From an uncultured Holophagaceae bacterium (lineage in GTDB: Bacteria > Acidobacteriota > Holophagae > Holophagales > Holophagaceae): DNA of 62,619 nucleotides. Of the stretch, positions 17,825 to 29,928 are shown piece by piece. The translations under genes and the position numbers were made by a program. The stretch spans positions 1 through 62,619 of the forward strand of contig CAIOFF010000010.1 in the NCBI GenBank assembly GCA_903857495.1, in the 5' to 3' direction. Under the pieces are notes generated by a model, which was given only the letters and a program-made list of their open reading frames with translations, was not told the DNA's origin and searched no databases. Each line of letters opens with the position of its first letter. Position 1 is the stretch's first letter.

Positions 17825-19483
17825 ATGCGCCTGCTTGTTCCCCTTCTTGTCACCGCCCTGGGCTTGCAGGCCCAGGTGCCCCGCTTGACGGAAGTCCAGG
17901 AGCGGCGCCTCGGCAACGGCACCCGCGTGCTGCTGGTGCAGCGGCGCGAGCTGTCCGCCTTCCACGCCACCCTCGTCTTCCGGGGCGGGCGAGCCGAGGA
18001 GCCCACCGCCCTGGCCGGAGCCACGGACCTGCTGGCCCAGGTGCTCTATGGCGCCACCTGGCCCGAGGATGTGGAGCCCGGCAAGGCCAAGCTGGAGCTG
18101 GACACCCTGCTCAAGCAGGAGGAGGGCCTCCTGGAGGCGGTGCGTCTGGAGCGCCAGCGCCAGCGCCGGGATGCCGCCGCCTCGCAGCTGCCTTCGCTCG
18201 AGGCCAGCCTGGCCACCCTCCAGGGGCGGCTCAAGAGTCATCTCTCTGCCTCTCCCCTCGCGGATCTCTACACCAGCCGGGGCGGACGCCAGGCCGCCGA
18301 AGCCACCGCCGACGCGCTGGTGGCCTCCACGGAGCTGCCCCTGGAGGCCTTCGACTTCTGGTGCCGCACCGAGGCCCAGCGCCTCCGCACCCTCCAGCTC
18401 AGCCGGTTCTCTGGAGCCCGAGCCGCCCTGAACACCGAGCTCCAGCGCCGGGGGACCCAGGGCTTGGCCCTGCTCCGGGGGGCGGCGCTGCCGGGGCATC
18501 CCTATGGCCGGGATCTCGCGGATCACCTATCCGCGCTGGAAGCCCTCCGCTGGTCCGACCTCCGCAGCTACGCCCATCGCGCACTGAGTCCCGACCGCCT
18601 CACCCTCATCCTGATCGGCGGCCTGGCACTGGAGCAGGCCCTGCCCGCGCTGGAGCGGAGCTTTGGCGCACTGCCAGCCTCCCTGGATTCGGAAGAGGCC
18701 CTGCTCCCGGAGATCCCCGCGGACCTCGGGGACCGGCGGGTGCAGGTCGCCCTGGGAGGGGAAGCCCGGCTGCTGACCGGCTGGCGCATCCCCGCCCGCA
18801 GCCACCGGGATCACCTGCCCCTGCGCCTGGCCGCCCAGCTCCTGGGCGGCGGCAACACCAGCCGGCTCCAGACTCGGCTGGTCCGCCAGAGGCTCCTGGC
18901 GCGGGAGGTGACCCTGCAGATGGACCTGCCCGGGAGCCACCTGCCCGGGCTACTGGCGGTGGACCTGAAACCGGCCGAGGGGCACAGCTTGGCCGAGCTG
19001 GAGAACGCCCTGCAGAACGAGATCCTGCGCCTGCAGCAGGAGCCCATCCCCCAGGAGGAGTGGGCGAGGGCTCTCACCATGCTGGAGGCGGACTACCTGA
19101 GAGCGCTGGATGATCCCGCCTCCCTGGCCAAGGGCCTGGGCCGGGCCTGGGCGGAGGGCGGGGACTGGCGGCTGCTGGAGCTCGACGTACAGCGGCTCCG
19201 CGCCCTGGCCCCTGAGGTCGTCCAGGCGGCGGCCCGGGCCTGGCTGAAGCCCAGCCACCGCACTACAGCCCTCCTCGAGCCCTCGACCACCGACGGCCTC
19301 GACCCCCTTGAGGCGGAGACCGCCAAGGTGCTGGGCGCCCTCGCGGCCAGCCGCATCCCGGACCTCGCCCAGCGGGAGCACCTAGTCAAGGAAGGGCTCC
19401 GACAGCTGCGCATGCTCAGCCCGGAGGAGCGCCGCCGCACCCTGAGCCTACTCGCCGCCCAGCTCGGTCCGGAGAAGCGGTGA
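17825..19483 (+). CDS. M16-like protein lacking the zinc motif
   Basis: 552 residues with a signal peptide (MRLLVPLLVTALGLQAQ). The fold is that of M16 zinc peptidases: LGNGTRVLLVQRRE and FRGGRAEEP at the start, and LLGGGNTSRLQTRLV later. Where M16 enzymes have H-x-x-E-H, this one reads GATDLLAQV, so no zinc can be bound there. Family knowledge shows M16 enzymes often work as pairs with one inactive subunit; here the next gene is also without zinc ligands. Periplasmic location is likely. It shares an operon with the DUF4097 protein and overlaps the next gene by GTGA. Confidence 0.8.
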   Translation: MRLLVPLLVTALGLQAQVPRLTEVQERRLGNGTRVLLVQRRELSAFHATLVFRGGRAEEPTALAGATDLLAQVLYGATWPEDVEPGKAKLELDTLLKQEEGLLEAVRLERQRQRRDAAASQLPSLEASLATLQGRLKSHLSASPLADLYTSRGGRQAAEATADALVASTELPLEAFDFWCRTEAQRLRTLQLSRFSGARAALNTELQRRGTQGLALLRGAALPGHPYGRDLADHLSALEALRWSDLRSYAHRALSPDRLTLILIGGLALEQALPALERSFGALPASLDSEEALLPEIPADLGDRRVQVALGGEARLLTGWRIPARSHRDHLPLRLAAQLLGGGNTSRLQTRLVRQRLLAREVTLQMDLPGSHLPGLLAVDLKPAEGHSLAELENALQNEILRLQQEPIPQEEWARALTMLEADYLRALDDPASLAKGLGRAWAEGGDWRLLELDVQRLRALAPEVVQAAARAWLKPSHRTTALLEPSTTDGLDPLEAETAKVLGALAASRIPDLAQREHLVKEGLRQLRMLSPEERRRTLSLLAAQLGPEKR

Positions 19484-20718
19484 GGATCCTCCTGCCGATC
19501 CTCCTGGTCTCCCTGGCCCTGCAGGCCCAGCCGAGGGTCCAGCCCTTTGTCCTGCCTAATGGCCTGCGGGTCTTCCACCTGGAGGACCACGAGCATCCGC
19601 TGGTGCGCGCCCGTCTGCACCTGGACCTCACGCCCGCGGACACCCAGGCCGGCCTGGAGGGACTCTCGGCCCTGGCGCTGCGAATGTTCCAGGCGTCAGG
19701 TTCGGTCGAGGGCAAGGCCGACGACTTCGACCAGCTTCTGGAGGGCTCCGGCATCCAGCTCACCCGGGCGGCCACCCCGACGGGTCTGGCGTGGCAGGTG
19801 GTGGCCCGCAGCCGGGACCAGGACCGGGCCCTGGGTCTGCTGGCCGAGAACCTCCTGCGGACGGTGTTCGATCCGGCCACACTCTGGCGTCAGGCTGCGG
19901 CCTGCTGGCAGGACCAGGAACCGCTGGGCGCCTCGCCCCAGGTCCGGCTGCGCCGCGTCCTGGCCGTGGCACCCGGGGAGCGGCCGACCCAGGCCAGCCT
20001 GAGCGCCATCAACCTGGAAGACCTGATCGCCTTCCGGGGCCGGGTGTTCCGCCCCGAGCGGGCAGTGCTGGTCCTGCATGGGGACCTGGGGCTGGAACAG
20101 GCCAAGCGCCTCGTGCTGCTCAACCTTGGCTCCTGGGTGGGCCCGGCCCTGCCCGCAGCCAAGGTGGCCGCCCGGCCACCGGCAGCCCCGGAGGTTCCGG
20201 TGCGCCTCCCGGCCCCCGGCACGAGTCTCACCCTGCAAGCCGTGGCCCCCCCACCACCCGAGCTGGCCCCGGAAGTCCTCGCCCTGCTGGACCTCCTGGT
20301 CCCCGGCGATCCACTCCTGCCGCCGGTCCGGGTCACCCTGGAAGGCTGTGGGCTGGTGGCCACCCTCGAGCCAGGCCCCGATACCGCCGCTCCCCAGGCC
20401 CTGGCCACTCTGCACGGACACCTGGCAGCGCTGGGCCAGCGGGGCTACACCCAGCTTGAGCTGGACCGTGCCCGGGGGGCCTGGCTGGCTCGCCGCAGCC
20501 TGGATTCCCTGCATCCCGAGACCCTGCTGGCGGCCGCCCTGGCCGAGGCCCAAGCCCGGGGGGCCATGCCAGGCCCCATGAAAGCCCTGACCCTGGAAGC
20601 CCTCAACGCGGGGCTGCGGAGCTGGCTCGACCCCAAACGGCTCCGCACCGGGGCTGCCGGTCCCCCGGAGGCCCTGGCCCAGCTGGCACCCCCACCCCCA
20701 GATCCCACCACGAAATGA
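19480..20718 (+). CDS. Second M16-like protein lacking the zinc motif
   Basis: 412 residues with a GTG start overlapping the upstream stop (GTGA) and a signal peptide ending near LQAQ. M16 features are FVLPNGLRVFHLEDHEHP at the N-terminus and the middle strand-helix pattern. The zinc motif position reads GLSALALRMF, without His or Glu. Thus both members of this pair are non-catalytic by sequence. Its C-terminal half is shorter and Pro/Ala-rich. Possible roles are binding of peptides, or scaffold for an envelope complex. Compare the intact M16 protein at 58267-61101. Confidence 0.78.
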   Translation: MRILLPILLVSLALQAQPRVQPFVLPNGLRVFHLEDHEHPLVRARLHLDLTPADTQAGLEGLSALALRMFQASGSVEGKADDFDQLLEGSGIQLTRAATPTGLAWQVVARSRDQDRALGLLAENLLRTVFDPATLWRQAAACWQDQEPLGASPQVRLRRVLAVAPGERPTQASLSAINLEDLIAFRGRVFRPERAVLVLHGDLGLEQAKRLVLLNLGSWVGPALPAAKVAARPPAAPEVPVRLPAPGTSLTLQAVAPPPPELAPEVLALLDLLVPGDPLLPPVRVTLEGCGLVATLEPGPDTAAPQALATLHGHLAALGQRGYTQLELDRARGAWLARRSLDSLHPETLLAAALAEAQARGAMPGPMKALTLEALNAGLRSWLDPKRLRTGAAGPPEALAQLAPPPPDPTTK

Positions 20719-20745
20719 ACCCGAGCCGCCGGCGCGGCCCGCCCC

Positions 20746-21624
20746 TCAGAGCTGGACGCCGAAGCGCCCGGCCAGATCCAGGTAGCGGGCACGGATGCCC
20801 TCGATGACCGCCTCCGGCAGGTGCGGGGCGGGTGGCTGCTTGTCCCAGCCGGGAACGGTCTCCAGGTAGTCCCGCAGGAACTGCTTGTCGAGGCTCGGCG
20901 GGTTCTGGCCCGGAGCCCAGCGGTCCGCCAGCCAGTAGCGGCTGCTGTCCGGGGTCAGGGCCTCGTCGATGAGGAGCAGCTCCCCGTCGGCATCGAGCCC
21001 GAACTCGAACTTGGTATCCGCGAGGAGAATGCCGCGCTCCGCCGCCAGCTGGGCCCCGCGCTGGTAGAGGGCCAGGCTGAGCTCCCGCACTCGCTCGGCG
21101 ATGGGGTTCCCTAGAATCTCCGCCATGCGCTCGAATGGGATGTTCTCGTCGTGCCCTTCCTCGGCCTTGGTCGCGGGGGTGAAGATCGGCTCGGGCAGCC
21201 GGTCCGCGAGCCGCAGACCCGCAGGCAGAGGCACCCCGCAGACCGCGTGACCTGCCTGGTATTCCTTCCAGCCGCTGCCCGCCAGATAGCCCCGCACTAC
21301 GCACTCCACGGGCAGGGGTTGAGTCTTCTCCACGACCACCGCGCGGCCCGCCAGCGCTTCGCGGTAGGCTTCGACCTCCGCGGGCCAGTGGGCCTGGCCG
21401 CGGAAGTGGTTGGGCACCAGGTCCTCGGTGGCCTGGAACCAGTAGGCGGCGACGGCCGTGAGGATGCGGCCCTTGTCCGGGATGCCGTCGGGCATGATGC
21501 AGTCGAAGGCGCTGATCCGGTCCGTGGCCACGATCAGCAACCGGCTGCCCAGGTCATAGACATCCCGCACCTTGCCCCGGCGGAAGATGGGAAAGGGCAG
21601 GCTGGTGCTCAGCAGGACAGACAT
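20746..21624 (-). CDS. purC: Phosphoribosylaminoimidazole-succinocarboxamide synthase (SAICAR synthetase)
   Basis: 292 residues. Motifs: RRGKVRDVYDLG at the ATP site, TDRISAFDCIMPDGIPDKG, VRGYLAGSGWKEY, and the LADTKFEFG / DEALTPDSSRYW pair near the C-terminus. It joins CAIR with aspartate using ATP in purine synthesis. This is the longer, eukaryote-like PurC form, about 290-300 residues. It stands alone; the upstream TPR gene is 45 bases away on the same strand. Confidence 0.96.
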   Translation of the reverse strand: MSVLLSTSLPFPIFRRGKVRDVYDLGSRLLIVATDRISAFDCIMPDGIPDKGRILTAVAAYWFQATEDLVPNHFRGQAHWPAEVEAYREALAGRAVVVEKTQPLPVECVVRGYLAGSGWKEYQAGHAVCGVPLPAGLRLADRLPEPIFTPATKAEEGHDENIPFERMAEILGNPIAERVRELSLALYQRGAQLAAERGILLADTKFEFGLDADGELLLIDEALTPDSSRYWLADRWAPGQNPPSLDKQFLRDYLETVPGWDKQPPAPHLPEAVIEGIRARYLDLAGRFGVQL

Positions 21625-21669
21625 GGGGCTCCCCGGGGTGGCTCCATCATCGCAGAGCCGACAGCCCCC

Positions 21670-22713
21670 TCAAACCAGCTCGGGCAGGTGCCTGGGCGTG
21701 GGGGCGGACCAGTTCAGGCCCGAGGGCAGCAGGGCGTAGCGGTTCATGACGCTTACCCAGCGGGCCAGCTCGGCCTCGCGGACGGTCCCGCCCGGTCCTG
21801 CCTGCGGCAATCCCAGGTAGTCGATGTAGTCCTGGATCTCGGCCCCGGAGACCCCAAGCACGCCGGGGAGATCCTCGAGGTGATGCTCCCGGTCGCCGGG
21901 AGGGCAGGCCTGCAGCCGGTAGTCGAAGGTCTCGCGCAGCACCGAGGCGGTGGCAGCCGGGTCCAGCTCCTGGGAGGCATCCAGGTGGGGAAAGGGATTC
22001 CCGCCCAGCAGGCTCATGGACTGGGCTATGCCCATGTGCGCCAGCAGGTGGACCGGGTGGAGCTTCAGGACCTCCTCGAAGGCGGCCCGGGCTTCCTTCG
22101 CCCGCCCCATCCTCAGCAGAGCCTCACCCAGCCACAGCCGGGCTTCGACCCGCTGCGGCTCGATTCGGATCCAGCGCTCCGCCACGGAGGCCATCTCCTC
22201 GGCCATGCCCTGGGCCCGGAAGAAGCTGGTGAGGTAGGCCAGGCTGGTCACATCCTTGGGGGCCAGCAGGAGCAAGCGGTCTAGGAGTTCCGCCGCCCGC
22301 ACCGCCTGGCCCTCCTGGTCCAGCCGGTGGGCCCAGTCCCGGAGGATCTCCACCTGCCGGGCCACCGAGTGGTTGGGGGTGGACCGGGCCACATCCGTCG
22401 GATGCAGGATCTGGGTGCGCACCCAGAGGTAGCGCAAGGCGCTCCGACCCTCGGGACCGGCCAGCTCCCCCTCGATGGCGTGGATGACGGTCTTGAGGCC
22501 ATTGTCCCAGAGCGGCGGCATCGGCATCTGGACATGGGTCCGCAGCTCCCGGATGAGCGGCTCTAGGGCATTGCCCTGCCGCCCCAGGTGCAGCCGGAGC
22601 CGGATCAGCTCGAGCCCAGGCTCGGGATCGGGTTGGAAGGCCAGACGCAGGGCGAGCTCGCCCGTGTCGGGGTCGAACTCGTCCAGCAGCAGAAAACGCA
22701 GGTGGGCCCTCAT
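21670..22713 (-). CDS. TPR-containing hypothetical protein
   Basis: 347 residues, no signal peptide. The middle part (about 120-225) holds three TPR-like helical pairs, clearest in 'RVEARLWLGEALLRMGRAKEARAAFEEVLKLHP' (residues about 180-212). The N- and C-terminal parts are not recognised. TPR domains mediate protein contacts; the partner is unknown. It is divergent from the outer-membrane protein gene, with 108 bases between the start codons. Confidence 0.7.
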   Translation of the reverse strand: MRAHLRFLLLDEFDPDTGELALRLAFQPDPEPGLELIRLRLHLGRQGNALEPLIRELRTHVQMPMPPLWDNGLKTVIHAIEGELAGPEGRSALRYLWVRTQILHPTDVARSTPNHSVARQVEILRDWAHRLDQEGQAVRAAELLDRLLLLAPKDVTSLAYLTSFFRAQGMAEEMASVAERWIRIEPQRVEARLWLGEALLRMGRAKEARAAFEEVLKLHPVHLLAHMGIAQSMSLLGGNPFPHLDASQELDPAATASVLRETFDYRLQACPPGDREHHLEDLPGVLGVSGAEIQDYIDYLGLPQAGPGGTVREAELARWVSVMNRYALLPSGLNWSAPTPRHLPELV

Positions 22714-22821
22714 GGAATGAGATTAGCAAACTGGGAGGCCCTGTGCTTCCTAGACCCAAAGGTGGTTGACCGGGCGGCATCCGGGGCCGATGATGCAGTA
22801 TTCGTCCAAGTGGGGGTCACC

Positions 22822-23412
22822 ATGCGCAACAAGGTGCTGTTTGTTTCCATCCTGGCCACCCTGCCCCTCACCGCCGGCGAATTCGGACTCCTCCTCGACA
22901 AGCAGTTCGGCAAAGCCCAGTCCCTGAGCGGCAAGAGCTATGACGCCGTCAGTCCGACCGGCTTCGGCATTCGTGGGGGGGTCGATCTGCTGGACCTGAA
23001 GGTCGCGGCCCTGCAGCTGAACGCCACCTGGCACAACAAGACCACGGGCGACCTCACCGTGGGTGGCGCGAAGTACGGCGAGCTGGACAACCAATACTGG
23101 GCCGCGGGCGCCATGGTGAACTGGAAGCTGCTGGTGAACGTGGGCGCGGGCGTTGAATACCGCTCCGAAAAACTGACCTGGCGGTCCACCCCTGCGGCTG
23201 CTGTGCTCGGCAGCGGGGACACCACCACCGGCCGGCCCTGGGCCAAGGTGAACATCGGCTTCAGCATTCCCACGCCCGTGGTCAGCCCCTTCTTTGTGGT
23301 GGAGCTGGCCGCGCCGCTCTCCAAGAAGGACGGTTCCAACTCCCCCAAGGACCTCTCCGAGGCCCTGGCACCGCAGGTCCAGATCGGCGTCTACGGCGGC
23401 ATCCGCTTCTAG
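22822..23412 (+). CDS. Outer-membrane beta-barrel protein, putative
   Basis: 196 residues. A signal peptide (MRNKVLFVSILATLPLTAGE) is followed by alternating amphipathic strands (for example AALQLNATWHNKT, YWAAGAMVNWKLLVNVGAGVEY, VQIGVYGGIRF) ending in Phe, the usual last residue recognised by the BAM complex. An eight-stranded barrel of the OmpA/OmpW size class is likely. Family not named. A terminator follows 19 bases after the stop, so it is a single-gene unit. Confidence 0.75.
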   Translation: MRNKVLFVSILATLPLTAGEFGLLLDKQFGKAQSLSGKSYDAVSPTGFGIRGGVDLLDLKVAALQLNATWHNKTTGDLTVGGAKYGELDNQYWAAGAMVNWKLLVNVGAGVEYRSEKLTWRSTPAAAVLGSGDTTTGRPWAKVNIGFSIPTPVVSPFFVVELAAPLSKKDGSNSPKDLSEALAPQVQIGVYGGIRF

Positions 23413-23430
23413 GGAACTGGACAACGGGTG

Positions 23431-23460
23431 GGAAAGGGGCGCTCGGAGTGCCCCTTTTCC
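23431..23460 (+). terminator. Terminator after the outer-membrane protein gene
   Basis: GGAAAGGGGC (23431-23440) pairs with GCCCCTTTTCC (23450-23460), giving a GC-rich stem whose 3' arm ends in TTTT. Confidence 0.8.
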
Positions 23461-23487
23461 GTATGATGGAGACTCTTTTACCGAGGA

Positions 23488-24252
23488 ATGATGGAACTCC
23501 GGATTCTGGGCTGCAGCGGGGGTGAGGCCGACGGTGAGCGTCTGACGGGACTGCTCGTGAACGGCTGTGTGGCCATCGATGCCGGCTCCATCACCGCCGC
23601 GCTGAGCGTGGAAGAGCAGGTTCAGATCCAGCACGTCTTCATCAGCCACTCGCACCTGGACCACATCTGCACCCTGCCCTTCTTCACCAAGAACATCTTC
23701 GGCCGCACCCATGAGGCCGTGGAGATCCACGCCCTCCCCGAGACCCTCGACGCCCTCCGCCGCCACCTCTTCAATGACGAGCTCTGGCCCGACTTCAGCG
23801 TCATCCCGAGTCCCAACGACCCCACCATCCGCTACACGGAGATCCAGGACGAGCAGACCTACGATGTCTGCGGCCTGCACATCACGCCCATCCGGGTGAA
23901 CCACCTGGTGCCCTGCGTGGGCTACAAGGTGGACGACGGCAAGAATGCCTTCCTCTTCACCAGTGACACCGCCGAGACGGACCGGATTTGGGAGGTGGCG
24001 AACGCCACGCCGAACCTCCGGATGATCATCACCGAGGCCAGCTTCCCCAATGAGCAGGCCTGGCTCGCCGAGGCCTCCAAGCACCTGACCCCCGCCAAGC
24101 TGGGGGTGGAGCTGCAGAAGCTCCAGGCGCGCATCCCCGTGCGCGTCTACCACCTGACGCCCGGCGACCGGGCCACCATGCTGCCGCAGCTGCTGGCCCT
24201 CCAGGACGACCGGATCAGCCTGCTGGCCCAGGATGAGCGCCTGATCTGGTAG
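23488..24252 (+). CDS. Class II 3',5'-cyclic-nucleotide phosphodiesterase-like metallo-hydrolase
   Basis: 254 residues of the metallo-beta-lactamase fold. The metal motif H54-x-H56-x-D58-H59 reads SHSHLDHI, the PDE1/CpdP signature rather than a lactamase one. RVNHLVPCVGY supplies the next His, LFTSDT the bridging Asp, and VYHLTPGD a late His. Members hydrolyse cAMP or cGMP. Two adjacent ATGs occur; the second (23491) has better spacing from GAGGA. It could control a cyclic-nucleotide signal, which is notable because a cyclic-nucleotide-binding transporter fusion lies at 46908-48749. The stop is directly followed by a MITE-like element. Confidence 0.82.
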   Translation: MMELRILGCSGGEADGERLTGLLVNGCVAIDAGSITAALSVEEQVQIQHVFISHSHLDHICTLPFFTKNIFGRTHEAVEIHALPETLDALRRHLFNDELWPDFSVIPSPNDPTIRYTEIQDEQTYDVCGLHITPIRVNHLVPCVGYKVDDGKNAFLFTSDTAETDRIWEVANATPNLRMIITEASFPNEQAWLAEASKHLTPAKLGVELQKLQARIPVRVYHLTPGDRATMLPQLLALQDDRISLLAQDERLIW

Positions 24253-24255
24253 TTC

Positions 24256-24531
24256 CTTAGAGTGCCTAACAAAACCCCGCGGTGTCGCGAGGAAGCCAGG
24301 CAGGATGCACCGTAAGGAAGGGCCCGCAGGGCGATGCGGGACATCGTTCAAGGGACCTGACGCCGCGGGGCGCCTGCCTGGCTTCCTCCCTCCGGGCGAG
24401 GGGTGGCGGGCTTCCCGAGGCTTCGTCACGCTCGTCTCCCGTAGTCCCTGCTACGCTTCGACTCGCCTTCCTCGCCTCGCTCGCCCGGCACCCCTCGCGC
24501 GGCTCCGTGGGGTTTTGTTAGGCACTCTTAG
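24256..24531. mobile_element. MITE-like element, 266 bp, with terminal inverted repeats and 5-bp target duplication
   Basis: AGTGCCTAACAAAACCCC (24261-24278) is the exact inverse of 24509-24526. The outer flanks are CTTAG on both sides (24256-24260 and 24527-24531), as a 5-bp target duplication. Inside, a 16-bp perfect inverted repeat (24289-24304 and 24373-24388) adds a second stem. No gene fits inside. It sits exactly between the convergent phosphodiesterase and Hpt genes, and the right CTTAG holds the Hpt stop codon. A long attC-like site is the alternative, because the ends also read GCCTAAC...GTTAGGC. Confidence 0.72.
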
Positions 24532-24953
24532 CCTTGGTTGAAGGCAGCCACCATGGCGCTCAGCCCATCCTCGTAGGCAGCCTGCAACTGCCCACCCAGG
24601 GGCAGGGCCGCTGCCAGTCGGCCCTCGCGGGCCTCGGTCTCGATCCGTTCCACAAGGCGCGCAAACCGCAGCAACCCGAGGTTGCCCAAAGCACCCTTCA
24701 GCCCGTGGGACTCGGCCAGGGTGCGCCGGGTGTCCCCGCCTTCGATGGCCTTCTGCAGCAGGACAATCCGGCCGGGAATGTCTTCCTGGTAGAGGACGAT
24801 CAGCTCCTGGACCAGCCCCTCCGTGGCCCCGATTTCCAGGAGGTCACGGAGGGGCTGGGGATCCAGAACGGGCAGCTTGGGCAAGGCGGGCTCCGGAGAC
24901 GAGGACCTACCGGACTCCAGCGACGGCACCCACCAGGGGACCGCCGGAATCAA
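24528..24953 (-). CDS. Hpt-domain phosphotransfer protein
   Basis: 141 residues. A linker of about 30 residues rich in Pro and Ser is followed by a four-helix Hpt domain with the phospho-His H83 in AESHGLKGALGNLG and a second helix 'LVERIETEAREG'. Hpt proteins carry phosphate between receivers in phosphorelays; the hybrid kinase at 3960 could be a partner, but this is only inference. The start is a TTG four bases after the atpC stop, with no clear ribosome binding site, so translation may be coupled; a GTG eight codons in is possible. Confidence 0.75.
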   Translation of the reverse strand: MIPAVPWWVPSLESGRSSSPEPALPKLPVLDPQPLRDLLEIGATEGLVQELIVLYQEDIPGRIVLLQKAIEGGDTRRTLAESHGLKGALGNLGLLRFARLVERIETEAREGRLAAALPLGGQLQAAYEDGLSAMVAAFNQG

Positions 24954-24956
24954 CCA

Positions 24957-25379
24957 TCAGAAGCCGTGACCCGCCGGGTGGCCTGCGGCCTGGAGGCGGA
25001 TGAGGCTGGCGTCCAGCTTAGCCTGGGCAAGGGCCATGTCGTGCTCGGTCTGGGCTTCCTTGAGCAGCTTCAGGGCGCGCTGGCGGGAGGCCTCGGCGCG
25101 CTCCAGATCGATCATGTCCATGGTCTCGCTCTCCCGGGCCAGGACCATCACGCTCTCGGGACCGACCTCGGCGAAGCCGCCGAAGACCGTGAGCCAGTGC
25201 TTCTGGCCCTCCTGGATGTAGTAGAGCAGGCCGTCACCCACTTCCGTCATGACCGGCGTGTGGCCAGGCAGGATGCCGTAGTAGCCGCAGGAGGCCGTCG
25301 GGAACTGCACCTCGGCCACCTCGGCCGAAAAGACCGGCCGTTCCGGCGTCACCACTTCCAGCTTGATTGTTTGAGCCAT
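24957..25379 (-). CDS. atpC: ATP synthase F1 subunit epsilon
   Basis: 140 residues. The N-terminal beta-barrel (IKLEVVTPERPVF, GYYGILPGHTP, GGFAEV) and C-terminal helical hairpin (ERAEASRQRALKLLKEAQTEHD) are both present, the full bacterial length. Epsilon couples rotation of gamma to the c ring and can inhibit ATP hydrolysis. The second of two ATGs was chosen because its spacing to AAGAG is better. It is last in the ATP synthase run, about 60 bases after atpD. Confidence 0.93.
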   Translation of the reverse strand: MAQTIKLEVVTPERPVFSAEVAEVQFPTASCGYYGILPGHTPVMTEVGDGLLYYIQEGQKHWLTVFGGFAEVGPESVMVLARESETMDMIDLERAEASRQRALKLLKEAQTEHDMALAQAKLDASLIRLQAAGHPAGHGF

Positions 25380-25440
25380 GGCCATCTCTTTTAAAGACTC
25401 GGAATCCGCATCGCGGATTCCGAGCAGGGGAAAAGCAAAT

Positions 25441-27776
<2,336 letters not shown>

Positions 27777-27780
27777 GGGA

Positions 27781-29385
<1,605 letters not shown>

Positions 29386-29928
29386 CTAGGCGGAAAGCAG
29401 CTGAGTCTTGAGTTGGCGGAGCTGACCCTGGAGCGAGGCGTCCAGGACCGTGGAGCCGACCTGGACCTTGATCCCCCCGAGAAGGGCGGTGTCCTGGCTC
29501 CAGGTGAGGCGGATGGTCTTGCCCGTGCGGGCGGCGAGGGAGACGACGAGGGCCTTGGACTGGTCCTCGGTGAGGGGCTGGGCACTGGCCACCTTGGCCT
29601 CGACGATGCCGTCCCGCTCATCCACCAGGTCCGCGAAGGTGCGGCGGAGTTCAGGCAGCAGGTTCAGGCGGCCAGCCTCGGCCACCACCTTGAAGAAGTG
29701 ACGCAGCGTGACGCTCACCTTGGCGCTCGCGAGGATCGCTTCGAAGACTTCGGCCTTCTTGGTGGGCATCACCAGGGGCGAGGCCACCAGGCGGGAGAGG
29801 TCGGCGTTGCCGGCCACGGTGGCGGCCACGGCCTCCAGCTCACCCTTGAGCTGGGGCACGTTGCCCTGCTTGTCACCGATCTGAAGGAGGGCCTTGGCGT
29901 AGCGCCGGGCGGTCAGGCGGCTGCTCAC
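29386..29928 (-). CDS. atpH: ATP synthase F1 subunit delta
   Basis: 180 residues. N-terminal helical bundle (RRYAKALLQIG, VASPLVMPTKK) and C-terminal IKVQVGSTVLDASLQGQLRQL, both conserved in delta/OSCP. It joins the b stalk to the F1 head. A GTG start overlaps the atpF stop (GTGA), so the two are coupled. Confidence 0.95.
   Translation of the reverse strand: MSSRLTARRYAKALLQIGDKQGNVPQLKGELEAVAATVAGNADLSRLVASPLVMPTKKAEVFEAILASAKVSVTLRHFFKVVAEAGRLNLLPELRRTFADLVDERDGIVEAKVASAQPLTEDQSKALVVSLAARTGKTIRLTWSQDTALLGGIKVQVGSTVLDASLQGQLRQLKTQLLSA

Noticed and set aside
16756-18024. Long minus-strand frame opposite the DUF4097 gene
   Set aside because: It is a mirror of the repeat-rich coding strand; the plus-strand gene has signal peptide, repeats and start site.
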